DNA of 64,000 nucleotides. Origin: Chrysoperla carnea (Eukaryota; Arthropoda; Insecta; Neuroptera; Chrysopidae). The stretch lies in the NCBI RefSeq assembly GCF_905475395.1, contig NC_058339.1:74056520-74120519 (forward strand), in the 5' to 3' direction. The position numbers and the translations under genes were made by a program. The notes under the pieces are model-generated. The model was not told the origin of the DNA and made no database searches. It saw only the letters and a list, made by a program, of their open reading frames with translations. Below, piece after piece: positions 1-12,277 of this stretch (positions are counted from its first letter, which is position 1; every line of letters starts with the position of its first letter).

Positions 1-461
1 GATTAAAAAGCCTAATTGGATTTCATGAAAAATGCTCGACATCTTAATGATTTTGGAAAGTTTTAGTTCGATCCAATTCGTTAAACTTTTGATGATTCCT
101 GCTTTAAAGAGGACAAGCCCTGTGTTTAAAGCTTAAAAAAAATATTTAAATTCGAATGTTTTGGGTCAATGGCTAAAATATTTCCCGTATAGCTCATAAA
201 ACCCTTATTGTGCCAAAAAAGCCACGGTTTATTCTTTACCAAAGGCTGAGTAACGATGTATTAAATGACCAATTTTTAAAATTAGATATTCAATATTTAA
301 ATTGAGATCAAAAATGAATAGAAATGTGGGTAATAAATTTTGTTTCATTGAAATTCTTTACATTAGAATAATTTAGAGATTAACTGAAGTAGATAAGACT
401 CAATCTCTCAGTTAAACTTGCAAAATTCTTTTAATTATTTCATTAAAGTTCAGTGTTAAAA
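1..461. other. 5' flank of transporter gene 1, no gene recognised
   Basis: AT-rich sequence with no recognisable coding segment or repeat. The last part should hold the promoter and 5' UTR of the transporter starting at 462. A GATAAG motif lies near 392, and a GATAAG motif also precedes gene 2, but such a short match may be chance. Confidence 0.5.
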
Positions 462-1980
462 ATGACTTTAGAACAAATTGAAAAATCTCCAAATAGAGAT
501 TACAAATATGTTGAAGTGCAAAATGAAGATAAAGAATTGGGTCATTGTGAACCAAAAAAGAATTATACTCGAGAATACATTATAGCAATAATTTGTACGT
601 ATTTTTGATAAATTTCAAAAAATTATACGAATAATATTTTACTGATTTTTAACAGCAACACTTGGTACCATTGTTTGTGGAATACAATTCACATGGATTA
701 GTCCAATATTACCACAATTATTGTCTGGAAACTTCAAGATACAAATAACTATGGCAGAATCTGTATGGGTTTTTGGTCTATTACAAATTGGTGGTCTTCC
801 AGGATCTATAACGGTATCAATGATATCGAATTATATTGGAAGGAAAAAAACAATTGTTTTGACCGCAATTCCGTTTATAATCTCATCTATTATTCGTATT
901 TACGCTGAAACAGTGTTGCATTATTATATTGCACAATTTATAGGAGGTTTTAGTGTTGGTGCCAGTTTTGCAGTGGCATCAATGTATATCAGTGAAATTT
1001 CCTCGCCAGAAATCCGTGGAGTTTTATCCATTTTTATTCATTTTTCAATTAGTGTTGGGGTATTATTTGTTTTTGTTTTGGGTGCGTATTTACCGATAGT
1101 TACTTATTACTACGTCTTGGCAATTTTCCCAATTGTTCAGTTAATTTTCACTTTATATTTACCCGAAACGCCGTATTTTCAAGTGATGAAACAAGATTAT
1201 AAAGGAGCAGAAAAAACTTTAAAATTTCTGCGAAAAAAATCAAATGTTCAAGACGAATTAAATCGCTTAATTGAAGGCTATAAGGAGGAAATGGCGGAAC
1301 AAAAGCAATCATTTTGGGATCTGTTCAGGGATAGAACCAATCTTAAATCACTGTTAATAATTGCTGTACTCACCATGGCCCAACAATGGACTGGTTCTAC
1401 AGCAATTTTTTCATATTCACAAGTAATTTTTGAAGATGGCCATTCAAGTATTTCAGCTCAAACATGTGGAATATTAAAAGCAATTCTGAATTTTGTTTGT
1501 GCGTTTGTTCTTGCATCGGTAATAGATCGATTTGGACGGCGTGTTTTACTTTTGATTTCTGCAATAATGACTCTTATACCGTTGGCAATGATGGCTGTAT
1601 ACTTTTATTTACAAAACTACACAGATTTCAAGTATATCGAACACTTTCGATTAATACCTTTAATTGGAATTTTATCGTTTAAATTTGCTTATGGGATTGG
1701 CCTAGGCGGAATACCTTATATACTTTCAGGAGAATTATTTCCAACAAAGGTTAAAGCTTATGCATCCTCTCTAAATTCAATCGTCATGACTGCAGTTGGT
1801 GTTCTAGCAAATAAAATGTATCAAGTTGCTCTTAAAGAATTTGATTATCCAGGTGCATTTGGAATGTTTATGATGTGGCTTCTTCTAGCGATAATATTTA
1901 TCTATTTTATGGTACCAGAAACTAAAGGATTATCTTTGGAAGAGATTCAAGTTAAATTAAGAAAACCAAATAAAAAATAA
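462..1980 (+). CDS. Facilitated trehalose transporter Tret1-like, gene 1 (subfamily A)
   Basis: Two exons, 462-594 and 656-1980, with a 61-nt GT-AG intron in phase 1, give a 485-residue protein, normal for the SLC2/MFS sugar porters. Residues 1-44 are a hydrophilic tail; helix 1 starts at about 46 and 12 helices follow. Visible family motifs: GRKK at 106-109 (loop 2-3), SEISSPEIRG at 157-166 (loop 4-5), PETPYF at 214-219 after helix 6, QQWTG at 287-291 in helix 7, DRFGRR at 335-340 (loop 8-9), GELFPT at 403-408 and PETKG at 465-469 after helix 12. From the family, it should move trehalose or another sugar passively across the plasma membrane. The GLUT1 sugar-binding Asn288 position is Thr293 here, and the GLUT1 Trp388 position is Tyr. 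The start is the first in-frame ATG and matches its paralogs. An AATAAA overlaps the stop region. The exact substrate is inferred only. Confidence 0.93.
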
Positions 1981-2138
1981 AAACATCATTTATATGTAGA
2001 TAATGAAAAAAATGTCAGCATCTTTTGAATGTCGTTTCAGATACTTTGTTTGAGAAGGTTCTCAAAAAATCACGTTTTCTTAGAATCAATTTTTGGCATT
2101 TTTATGTTAAATTATTTACGATATTTTACTACGTGAGT
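1981..2138. other. 3' flank of gene 1
   Basis: Short AT-rich interval after the stop codon, expected to hold the 3' UTR. No separate poly(A) signal stands out beyond the AATAAA-like sequence at the stop codon. Confidence 0.4.
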
Positions 2139-2778
2139 AAGGGAGTGCGAGCACCAAGGAAGTTTTAGATTTAGGGTTAAAATTTTATAGGTACCTTATT
2201 TTCAACTTTGATGATGAATTTTGTTATAACTTCATGAATGTAGACGAAAAATAAGAAAACAATTTTTCGATATCTGCTTTGGTTTTCGAAATATTAAAAG
2301 TTAAATAATTTAACAAAATTATCAATTTTCTGTATTTTAAAAATTACTCCATTATCGAAAAATTTTACTCGCACTTTTCGTTTCATATTGATAAGTTATA
2401 ACATAATTCACCAACAAAATTGAAAAAAATTAATTTTTTTAAATTTGTGTTCCCACTACCGTGCACATACATCCTTAATTAGTCGGGCACAACGATTTTT
2501 TTTGGTTTTCAATAATTTATTAAGGTTTTAACGTTAATTAAAATTTTTTTTTCAATTTTCATCGACTAGTTTTGGAGAAATCTATTAAAACATATCATCC
2601 ATCTACCGTTTTACCATAAAACTAATGTTAACTATGCCTACTTTTGAAGTCATTTATTTATTTAAATAATCAGGCAACTCCCCCTAAAATTTCCAGAATT
2701 GATTGATAAGTCAAACTTCATATAAAAAAAATCAAGCTTTTTATTTAAAATTGCTTTGTCGCTCGTAGGTGCATCCTT
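2139..2778 (+). repeat. Inverted-repeat element, GTACGAGCGCCAAGG family, copy 1
   Basis: The left end reads GTGCGAGCACCAAGG and the right end, on the opposite strand, ACGAGCGACAAAGCAATTTT, so the ends are inverted repeats. The left half holds two inverted arms of about 90 bp, beginning around TTATTTTCAACTTTGATGATG and ending near TCACCAACAAAATTGAAAA, which would fold into a hairpin. There is no coding capacity. It behaves like a non-autonomous DNA transposon (MITE). Related copies lie at 22029, 24402, 32062, 37661 and 54905. Confidence 0.75.
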
Positions 2779-3360
2779 CAGTTACAATTAAGATTTTTAT
2801 CACTCATTATATATCATAATTAATTTTAATTATTATATTTAAAACAATTGTTAATAACTATCGAATGAATAAATATAAATTCATTATTTTACACAATTAC
2901 AATTGTAGTCGACTTTTAATTGAAATTAAATTGCATTTATTTAGATAATAAAATTAAAGATACTATTTATAGATAATTTTAAAAAAATTGGGCCTAGATA
3001 ATATAAAATTCTTTGTCTGTATACATATAAACAAATTATTTACGAAATTTATTACGGAAATATATCGTGAGACATCGTTGATTATCAGGTAATAATTGAT
3101 TAAGTTGTATCTCAAGTCAAGGAGATTACAAATTAGAGCAGTGACTACTAAACTATGATTGGATTCAAAAATTTATTTAGGGGTCCTTTCGCCGCTAATG
3201 TTAATTTAAAATAAATTGAGTCTGGTGCGACCCTCCAGAACCACACGAAAAACATCCCCGTATAATAAAAAGTTATAAAAAGGTCTTGTTAACATTTATA
3301 GATAATGTTTCGAACATGTCTTACAATTTATGCTGAAATGATCATAAATTTTATACATAA
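2779..3360. other. AT-rich spacer, nothing recognised
   Basis: No coding or RNA signal. A motif GGTCCTTTCGCCGCTAATG near 3181 has a relative at about 4379 (GGTCCTTTTGACGCCTATG), so small remnants of another repeat may be present. Confidence 0.4.
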
Positions 3361-3850
3361 CTAGCTGTTACCCGCCCGCTTCGCGTGGCGTAAAATATAC
3401 GCCAGGCGCGAAAAATATTAATTTTGTTATCTAACTACGTAAGTAGTTATCATAAATGAATTTTTGGCAAACACCCCCGCAACCCCCCTTGTGGGTGGAA
3501 TTTCGTAAAATACGTTCTTAGCTGACCTCTACTTGGCAAAAGGAATATTCCTGCCAAATTTCAAGTCTCTAGGTCTTATAGTTCCAGAGATATCGTGATG
3601 AGTGACTATCTATATCTATAGAAAGTCTCCTATATATTTATAGATGTCGAATTTGATCCAATTTTCAATTTTGTTGGTTTTGTTTTTCGTAGTTTTTTTT
3701 TGTCTTTTTTATTTCTATTAAAAAACCGCTAAACCAATTCTGTTGAAAACATCTTCAGTTGTCAACTGTGCGATTACGCGTCGAATGCACTTAGTCGTAT
3801 GTCAATAGCATATGCACATACGCACACACGCACACACAGATATCACATTG
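3361..3850. repeat. Dispersed repeat with ACCCGCCCGCTTCGCGTGG head
   Basis: It starts with TAGCTGTTACCCGCCCGCTT, a GC-rich head in AT-rich surroundings. It then contains AAATTTCAAGTCTCTAGGTC and TTATAGTTCCAGAGATATCG, phrases of a kind common in dispersed insect repeats, and ends in a CA-rich microsatellite. No reading frame is preserved. The head resembles Helitron-type or other non-autonomous element ends, but the family is not settled. Confidence 0.5.
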
Positions 3851-5239
3851 AAAAGATTTAATTCGGTTATTTGCGCCCTTGAAACCGCAGAAATATGTAA
3901 GACTGGAGATTTTAAAAATCGGCCCCGTTACATTGACTTCCTCTGGGAAGTTAAATACTAGATTGCAAGAAAAAATTATTTTTTTTTATAATAGTTTAAG
4001 TCTTTATCTATCGTATAGCGAAGTTTCAATCATACTTTACCTTGTAAGCTTTTGTGAAAATTTAAAAACAAATGTTTACATTTGTTGACAGTTTTACGAC
4101 AAAGTAAGATTCTACCAACTTATACTACCAGTTATCCATTCAATTCAATCAAAAAAAAAAGTGATAATTAGTTTTTCGAAGTATTTAGGTTTCTGTTTTT
4201 ACACTAAAATATCTAATTTACCGGGAAATTTACTGAGAAATAAATAATAAACGGAAAAAACAATCCTAGCAGGATAATTTGTTATTAAAGCAGCAAGTAA
4301 ATACTTTGATATGAGGCAATATTTTCTTGCTATACTTAAATTTTTATGATGTTAATTAGTTATTTTATTTAATTAAGGAGGTCCTTTTGACGCCTATGTT
4401 AATTAAAAAAATGCACAATTTACTTCCAGCCAGTGAAAGGACTACACCCTAATTAGGATTTCAATCTATGGACAAAGAAAGATATGGACAACATTAAAAA
4501 ATATCGTCAATTTTCTCAAAAATGAATACATTCCAGATTTGATTTTATTATACGACTTTCCAAACGGTAGCCAATAATCTGCCACACATGAGATATAGAC
4601 TCAACAGTGATCCTAGTAGGCTTGTATTTGCATCAAGGAGCCGTTAACTACTGGCTAAAATATTAGTTTCCTACCTCCGAATGTTTTTGAGAGTTTAAGA
4701 AAATTGAACGATGTATCAGTGCAAACAGTTTGTTAGATAAACCTAATATGAAAAACTGCGAACTCAAAAATTTTGGATAAAATAAAAAAGTGTCATAGTT
4801 CACGTCTTAAAGTTTGCTAAATCGGAACGGGGATATTCCGGATTAGAATCTTCACGAATCCTCCCTTCACGAACCTAAGATAAGTTCCGAGATTACTCCA
4901 ATGAAAAACCTGAGTACTGATTCCTAATAGTTCCTATTCTTCACCCAATCACTCAATGAATTTAATTTGAATAGAATTTGCAAAAAAAAGCAATTATGTG
5001 AGCATATGAAAATAGCATATGAAAAACAGAGGTAAAACCCCATGAAAAAAATTAAATCATAAATAAATAAATTCAAGTTCATAATAAACAAACATTTTGA
5101 CAAGAAAATAACTAAAGGATTAACGCCGCTATAAATTATCAATATACTTGTTATGAACAGATAAGATTTAAAAGTCTCGTCTAATTTTGCAAAATGATTT
5201 AATAAAAAATTGAATTGAATAAATAATTTAGTATTGAAA
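3851..5239. other. Spacer before gene 2, nothing recognised
   Basis: AT-rich, with only short chance reading frames. The last 100 bases should carry the promoter and 5' UTR of gene 2; a GATAAG motif is present at about 5160. Confidence 0.4.
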
Positions 5240-6790
5240 ATGCCTTTAGAACAAAATGAAAAGTCTCCAATTCGAGATTACAAATATGCTGAAGTGCAAA
5301 ATGAAGATAAAGAACTGGGTCATTGTGATCCAAAAAAGAATTATTCTAGAGAATATATTACCACAATAATTGGTATGTATTTTTTTTTTTTTTTTGGAAA
5401 TATTTTCAAAAACTTTTAAACTATATTATTTTGATTTTTAACAGCAACACTTGGTACAATTGTTTGTGGAATACAATTCACATGGATGGGTCCAATATTA
5501 CCGCAAATGCTGTCTGGAAGCTTCAAGATACAAATAACCATGGCAGAATCTGTATGGGTTTTTAATCTATTACACGTTGGAGGTCTTATAGGATCTATTG
5601 TTGCATCAATGATAACAAACCATTTTGGAAGAAAAAGAACAATTGTTTGGACCACAATTCCGTTTATAATTTCATCTATTATTCGTATTTACGCTGAAAC
5701 AGTGTTGCATTATTATATAGCACAATTTATAGGAGGTTTTAGTGTTGGTGCCAGTTTTGCAGTGGTATCAATGTATATAAGTGAAATTTCTTCGCCAGAA
5801 ATCCGTGGTATTTTGTCCACTTTCATTCATTTTTCAGTTAGTGTTGGAATACTATTTGTTTTTGTTTTGGGCGCATGTTTACCGATTATTACCTATTACT
5901 ACGTTTTGGCAATTTTTCCAATTATTCAGTTAATTTTCACATTTTATCTACCCGAAACGCCATACTTTCAAGTGATGAAACAAGATTATAAAGGAGCTGA
6001 AAAAACGCTAAGATATATTCGAAAAAAATCTAATGTTCAAGATGAATTAAATCGCTTAATTGAAGGCTATAAAGAGGAAGTTTCAGAAAAGGATCAAACA
6101 TTTTTGGATCTGTTCCGAGACCGAACAAATCTTAAGTCAATAATTATAATTACTGTACTCACCATGGCCCAACAATGGACGGGTGCTACAGCGATTTATG
6201 GTTATTCGCAAGTTATTTTTGTGGATGGTCATTCAAGTATTTCAGCCGAATCATGTGGAATACTTCTAGCTCTGATGAATTTTGCTGTTGTATTTCTTCT
6301 TGGAGCGGTAATAGATCGTTTTGGACGACGTGTTTTGTTAATGGTTTCAGGAATTGTTACCCTCATCCCGTTGACAATGCTAGGTGTCTACTTTTATTTA
6401 CAAGACTTTACAGATTTCAAGTATATCGAACATTTTCGATTAGTACCTTTAATTGGAATTGTATTTTTTAAATTTTCTTACGGGGTCGGTTTAAGTGGAA
6501 TTCCGTATGTTCTTTCAGGGGAATTATTTCCAACAACTGTTAAAGCTTATGCATCATCTCTGAATTCGATCACGATGACTGCAATTGGAATTGTAGCAAA
6601 TAATATGTATGAGATTGCTTTTAAAGAATATAATTATCCAGGTGTTTTTGCAATGTTTTTCATTTTGCTTGTTCTGGCAATAATTTTTATATATTTTATG
6701 GTACCAGAAACTAAGGGATTAACATTGGAAGAAATTCAAGTTAAATTAAGAAAATCGAATAAAAATAAAATACGGAAGATCTCAAATTGA
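5240..6790 (+). CDS. Facilitated trehalose transporter Tret1-like, gene 2 (subfamily A)
   Basis: Exons 5240-5372 and 5445-6790, separated by a 72-nt GT-AG phase-1 intron, encode 492 residues. The ATG matches the start in gene 1; an AAA-ATG context at 5237 gives no extra upstream start. The 12-helix sugar-porter layout and motifs are intact: GRKR (loop 2-3), SEISSPEIRG, PETPYF, QQWTGAT in helix 7, DRFGRR, SGELFPT and PETKG. The C-terminus is about seven residues longer than gene 1 and ends KIRKISN. It is the closest relative of gene 1. From about 5655 to 5800 the two genes are nearly identical at the DNA level, more than on either side, which suggests gene conversion. Role inferred from the family: facilitated sugar movement through the plasma membrane. 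Confidence 0.93.
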
Positions 6791-7708
6791 ATAATCAAAT
6801 CAAATCCTGAATTTATGATATATGAGTCGTGTTCGTATATTGCTGAAAATGATTTCCGAAATTGTTTTTGCTTTGTTATATATACCGAGTGTCTTAAAAT
6901 CATGGATCAGCCATGAGATTTCTTGACCTTCTGTTCTATTATAGATTAGTCTCATACCCGAAAAATCGATTGTAACCCTTTTGTGGCCGCATTTCACACC
7001 AATTCATTACTCATTTTCATATCCGAAAACTTTGGGACTAAATAGATTATTAATCAAAAGTTTATGTAAAATAAACTATTGATGGTCAAATTAGAAAAAA
7101 TTGCTTCAATCGTGTCCCATTTTTGAACACAAAGGCTACTAAATCTAAACTAAATCCAACCAACTCGTAATTACAACAATACTCCGAGTACGATTACCAC
7201 TAATCGTTAAATGAAAATTATCGAAATTGGCTAGGTATACCTACTGTTTAAAGGGATTCTTACATTTAATGTGAGAGGTCTACTCTAGGGATCCATATTC
7301 ATAATTTCAAAACATCAAGAATCTATTAAAAAAAATGTAAATGTTGGAAAGTACATCATCGCATAAAAATAGAATTTGATCTAATATTTTGATCTCTTTT
7401 AACAAAACAATCACTTTGTAAACAAAGCCAAGAAGTATTTCCATGTCTCGTCATTGTGTTTATTGTTTTTTAAATAATTGTTTATTTGCTGTGTTGGAAT
7501 TATATGTGATTAAAATATTCTATTCATAATTATTATTATCGCATCTTTCACGGAAAACATTAAAATATCTACCTACTTATGTATTTTTTTATTTAATAAA
7601 AATTGTTTTTAATTTTAATCAAATAAATAAAAATTTAATTATTCTAATTATTTAAAGCAATGCTACCTTCTTTCAATTAAAATTAAATTCCATTTTGAGT
7701 AATAACAT
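6791..7708. other. Spacer after gene 2, nothing recognised
   Basis: AT-rich sequence with a somewhat less AT-rich patch around 6885-7000. No conserved coding frame, RNA gene or clear repeat end could be supported. Confidence 0.4.
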
Positions 7709-8280
7709 AAGTGAAAACAAACAATTATTGTTGAAATATCATGTATAGACAGGGTTGATTACACTGTCTCATTATACAAACATACATGTCACACACATAT
7801 AACTGATATTCCCATATAATACATACTATAAAATTTGCGCATAATTTGCGCTCTCACGGGTAAATAGTGATGTTAACGAAAAAATGTTTCAAACAAAAGT
7901 TGTTTATTTTTTTATAAGGAACATTTTTTGCATGTAAACTTTTGTTCTAGCTCTAACGGTCTATAAGATGGGACCTACGGACCCAACACTCAATTGACCT
8001 ATGTTGCTCATTTACGAACTTGACCTCACTTTTTACGTCCTGAGCACGATATAGATATTTCGGCTTCTTTTTTCGTTTTTGAATTATCGTGTACATGGAC
8101 GGACAGACGGACAGGCAGACAGCCGGAAATGGACTCATTAGGTGATTCTATGAACACCTATATCAAAGTTTTGTTCGTAGCATCAATATTTTAAAGCGTT
8201 ACAAACTTTGCACTAAACTTAATATACTATGTATATTTCATATATGTGGTTTAATATGTATATTTCATATAGATGGTATA
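7709..8280 (-). repeat. TATACCATGTATATAT family element, copy 1
   Basis: Read on the minus strand it starts near TACCATCTATATGAAATATA, with a duplicated copy of that start. It continues through TTTAGTCCCAAGTTTGTAACG-like, CGTCCGTCCATG and ACCCGTGAGAGCGC segments, and ends at TTGTTTGTTTTCACTT. About 570 bp, non-coding. About ten copies or fragments lie in this window, in both orientations, so it is a mobile element; class unknown. Confidence 0.75.
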
Positions 8281-8562
8281 ATTAGAGTAGACAGTAGTTG
8301 ATACTGATTTTATGAACAAAACAATTGCTCAGTTTATTTCCTGCCAAAAATAAAATTACAATAAGGTATGTGTACCCTCAAGCAGAAGGTGGAAGGAAGG
8401 ATATATATATATATCTTTTGCATTGATTTTCATACAAAATAATTAAATTGTTCAGGTTCAAATGGTTTAAAAATGTATAAAAATAATTTACATGGTATAA
8501 AAATAAAGGAAATACTTCCTTCGTATTATCTACGTAAAAAAATCCTGATCTTAAATCCTTGC
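8281..8562. other. Spacer, nothing recognised
   Basis: AT-rich interval with a short TA run near 8400. No gene or repeat end identified. Confidence 0.4.
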
Positions 8563-8750
8563 ATTTATAGGTATCGTATTTTGACCTATGACCTTTGACC
8601 CATCTAGCAAACTGTTAGAGATAGAATAGAAGTTTAAATGTAAAAAAAGTTCCATAAAAAAATTAAACAACTTTTGTTTGATTTAACATTTTTTCGTAAA
8701 CATCATTGTTTACCCGTGAGGGAGCAAATTAGAACAAAACTATGGTATCA
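8563..8750 (+). repeat. TATACCATGTATATAT family, internal fragment
   Basis: Matches the internal part of the family (GTTAGAGATAGAA, CAACTTTTGTTTGA, TTTACCCGTGAGGG) but lacks both ends. A second fragment lies 190 bp further on in the wrong order, so the original copy was rearranged. Confidence 0.65.
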
Positions 8751-8937
8751 ATTTTCTAGAAAAGGTACACTGATGAAAATTTGTTGGTTGTTTCAATAAG
8801 TAAGCCTTATAAAAAAAAAAACCCAAAAGTTTTTTAGAAAATACTTCAACACATTTTCAATAATTTTGAAGACCAGAACAATTTGTTGGTTTTTTGAACT
8901 TTTCTAATTTATTTAAAATAATGCAAACACTTACCCT

Positions 8938-9062
8938 GTAGGTACATATATATCAAGGTATATTTATATTAGTCCCAAGTTAGTAACGCTTAGAAATATT
9001 GAAGATATAAACTAAATTTTAGTATAGGTGTATGTTCATAAAATCACAAAGATTTACTCTAT
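8938..9062 (+). repeat. TATACCATGTATATAT family, left-end fragment
   Basis: Contains TTAGTCCCAAGTTAGTAACG and TAGTATAGGTGTATGTTCAT, the left part of the family, then stops. With the fragment at 8563 it represents a decayed, rearranged copy. Confidence 0.6.
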
Positions 9063-10069
9063 TATAAGATAATAGAAAATTTTCCAATGAACTCAAATGA
9101 ACTCAACTACCATTTCCCGAATACTAAGAGATAAACAGATCATAAATTAAAAAAATCTACGTTACGTTCAAAAAAATTTTGACATTGGATTAGTTATGAG
9201 AATAAAATCGGCATAAATTATCAACATGTTTATTTTAAACTAGCCGTTACTTACAAGCCTTAATGGACAATTTTAACTTACTTCAAAAATAATAATCCAA
9301 ATTAGTGTTAAAAATAGGTGTAAAAATATTTCAATAATCACACTCTCTTTCTTTTCAACTTTTTTTTCTTCTACCCTCGAAAATCTTCTATATATAACAC
9401 ACAATAATTGCCTGGTAACCTCTTTGATATCCTCTTGCACTCCTTATTCCTCCTCGTTGACACACCAATATCCCTTCTTGATTTTTGAGGAACTGTGTAG
9501 TGATTCCTGTTTAACATCAAGGAAGCATCCATAAACTACGAAGCTCAACTTTCGTTCTTTGGAACCGCTCCCCCTCTTTAGATGCAGTCTATTGTAGTAT
9601 GTTTAAGTGTTTAACACACCAAATCTACTTCTTAAATCTCAAGGTAGTGTAGATAAATTTTTGTCTTAGACCACGTTTCGATCGCAACATAGTACTGGTG
9701 TATTTTTTTTGAAAAAATATTAATATAAAGTCAAAGGCCATCTATGAACGGTAATCAGAAGTTATCAAAGATCAGAATCAGAAGATATTTAACAAAGTAG
9801 AATTAAATAAGTCTATTGTGTCATCTATAGATGTAGATGAGTTTTGACCTGACGACCTTGCACTTGAGCATCGAGATCCACTATTACTGAACCACAAGAT
9901 AATTTAAGTGACAAAACTGTAAAAGAAGTGTCGGCTGGACACATCTATTGCTAAATTCCCATCCGCCAAACACGCGATAAAGAACATAGTTCTAAAAGTC
10001 TTCAATATTCCAAAGAAAATAGTAATCCTTCATGTTTACTATTTTAATAATCCTCAGAGCTTAAAGTAT
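9063..10069. other. Spacer, nothing recognised
   Basis: Mixed AT-rich sequence with a less AT-rich patch around 9410-9600. No continuous reading frame, tRNA or repeat end could be supported. Confidence 0.35.
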
Positions 10070-10165
10070 CTCCATACCAAATTTCAACATAACCAGTTGG
10101 CCTAGTCGTGAAGGCAAGGAGACAGACAGACATGCAGCGAGAATTGCTTTCGCATTAATTACGGC
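10070..10165 (+). repeat. Short dispersed-repeat tail
   Basis: Carries CCATACCAAATTTCAACATA, then GGCCTAGTCGTGAAGGCAAG and a CAGACAGACAT run, then TTGCTTTCGCATTAATTACG. This wording is typical of the tail of dispersed insect repeats. It sits 70 bases before the start of gene 3. Confidence 0.45.
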
Positions 10166-10237
10166 ATTTTAAATTTATAAAATCTCACCAATTTTGTAAA
10201 TTCGTTTTAATTACCGCATAAAAATTAATTTTTCAAA

Positions 10238-11746
10238 ATGATTTTGGAACAGCATGAAAACTCTCCAAAAAGAGATTACAAATATGATGAAGTACACTAG
10301 GAAGAATTGGGTAATTGTGAGCGAAAGCAAAATTATACGCAAGAATATATTACCACAATAATTTGTATGTATTTTAGATTAAAAAAAAAATTTTCCAAAT
10401 AATTAATTTGATTTTTCATAGCAACACTTGGTATTGTTGTTTGTGGAATACAATTCACATGGATTGGTCCAATATTACCACAATTGTTGTCTGGAAGCTT
10501 CAAGATACAAATAACCATGGAAGAATCCGTTTGGGTTATTGGATTCTTACAATGTGGTTTCCTACCAGGATCTATTGTGGCATCAATGATAACAGATCAT
10601 TATGGAAGGAAAAAAACCATTTTGATGACATCCATACCGTTCATTCTTTCCTCTTTAATTAGTATCTACGCTGAGTCAGTGATTCACTATTATATTGCGC
10701 GATTTTTAGGCGGTTTTGGCCTTGGTGCTAATAGTGTAGTGGTTTCAGTGTATATCAGTGAAATCTCTTCGCCAAAAATTAGTGGAATTTTATCTACATC
10801 GATTCATTTGGCCTTGAGTGTTGGAATATTGTTTGCTTTTGTTTTGGGTGCATATTTATCAATTGTTACTTATTGCTCGGTGTTGATCATTTTTCCAATT
10901 ATACAGCTAATTTTCACATTTTATCTGCCAGAAACACCATATTTTCAAGTGATGAAACAAGATTATAATGGAGCAGAAAAAACATTAAGATTTCTTCGAA
11001 AAAAATCTAATGTCCGGGATGAATTAAATCGCTTAATTGAAGGTTATGAAGAGGAAACGTCGAAAAAGAAGCAATTATTTTGGGATCTGTTCAGAGATAG
11101 AACTAATCTTCAGTCAGTATTTATAATTACTGTACTTCGTGCGGCTCAAGTTTTTACGGGTTTTACTGCAATTAATGGATATTCACAAGTTATTTTTGAA
11201 GATGGCCATTCAAGTATTTCAGCCGAATCATGTGGAATATTTTTAGCCGTGATGAATTTTGTTGTAACATTTCTTTTTTTATTTGTAGTCGAGCGATTTG
11301 GACGACGAATTATACTTATGACTTCTGGAATCATCACTCTTATCCCGTTGACAATGCTGGGTGTCTACTTTTATTTACAAGACAATATTCATTTTGTGTA
11401 TATCGAACATCTACGACTGATACCGTTAATTTCAATTGCACTTTTTAAATTTTCTTTTGGAATTGGTTTAAACGCAATACCATATATACTTGCCGTAGAA
11501 TTATTTCCAACGAGTGTTAAATCGTATGCTTCATCTTTAAATGCAATTTGTTTAGCCGTATTCGGCGTTTTAGCGAATAAAGTCTATCAAGTTGTTCTTA
11601 AAGAATTTAATTATCCTGGTGCTTTTGGTATGTTTATAATTTTGCTTGTTCTGGTAATAATATTTACCTATTTTATGGTACCAGAAACTAAAGGATTAAC
11701 TTTGGAAGAAATTCAAATCAAATTAAGAAAATCAAATAAAAAATAA
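10238..11746 (+). pseudogene. Tret1-like transporter, gene 3 (subfamily A), probably decaying
   Basis: Same structure as gene 1: exon 1 at 10238-10364, a 57-nt intron, exon 2 at 10422-11746. Exon 1 is 127 nt, two codons shorter than its paralogs, and has an in-frame TAG at 10298-10300 (codon 21). No in-frame ATG follows before the middle of the first outer loop, so helix 1 would be lost. Exon 2 is fully open and encodes the usual helices, but conserved positions have changed: the loop 4-5 motif reads SPKISG instead of SPEIRG, helix 7 has AQVFTG instead of AQQWTG, the loop 8-9 Asp is Glu (ERFGRR), and SGELFPT is AVELFPT. Splice sites still look good. It may be a young pseudogene, or may use an unseen alternative first exon. 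Confidence 0.7.
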
Positions 11747-12277
11747 AAATATTCAGAAAAGTTTCTTTAATTTCATACGAATCGAATATCAAAACAGAAC
11801 TGATAAATTTTTGCATTTGATTCTCAATTTACCAAAATAATATGAATAATAGAAATTTTTCTCGCTTATCAGTTAAGAATATGATTTTAATTTTTAAATG
11901 ACCTTAAAAGTTATGTTAGTTTTAGAAATTTACAACTCCACTATCGATGCACCAAATTATCAATAAAATTGAATTTCTGTTACAAAAACATTCTATGACC
12001 TCGAAATATTTTTCACTATAGGGAAAGAGGTAGTACCTATAGAATCAAAATTTTAATGTAGGAATTTTTAAAGGCACACATTAAAATATTCTCATGGAAA
12101 TTGGTTTTTTAATAGAACTGTTATTCCCCAACACAATTTCATTTTATTTTTGGGAATTTTAATATTAAGCAACTATCGACAAAAAACGTGTGAATCATGG
12201 TTCATGATGTAAGAATTTAATCATAAAATTTAACGCGTTCTTGATACTTCACTTTCTAAAAATTTAACGATATGCTT
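11747..12277. promoter_or_regulatory. Distal upstream block of gene 4, shared with genes 5 and 6
   Basis: From about 11830 this non-coding DNA is recognisably homologous to 16900-17230 and 26840-27180, upstream of genes 5 and 6. Shared phrases include GACCTCGAAAT, ATAGAATCAAAATTT, CTCATGGAAATTG, AACAGAACTGTTATT-like sequence and GTGTGAATCATGGTTCATGA. It was copied with the genes. Its retention at all three loci may only reflect the duplication history. The first 80 bases are the 3' flank of gene 3. Confidence 0.5.
12187..12220 (+). promoter_or_regulatory. Conserved CATGGTTCATGATGTAAG motif, gene 4
   Basis: One of the best conserved segments of the shared upstream block. Versions at 17159 (CCATGGTACATGATGTAAG) and 27077 (CTATGGTACATGATGTAAG) differ by only one or two bases. 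Regulatory function is an inference. Confidence 0.3.
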
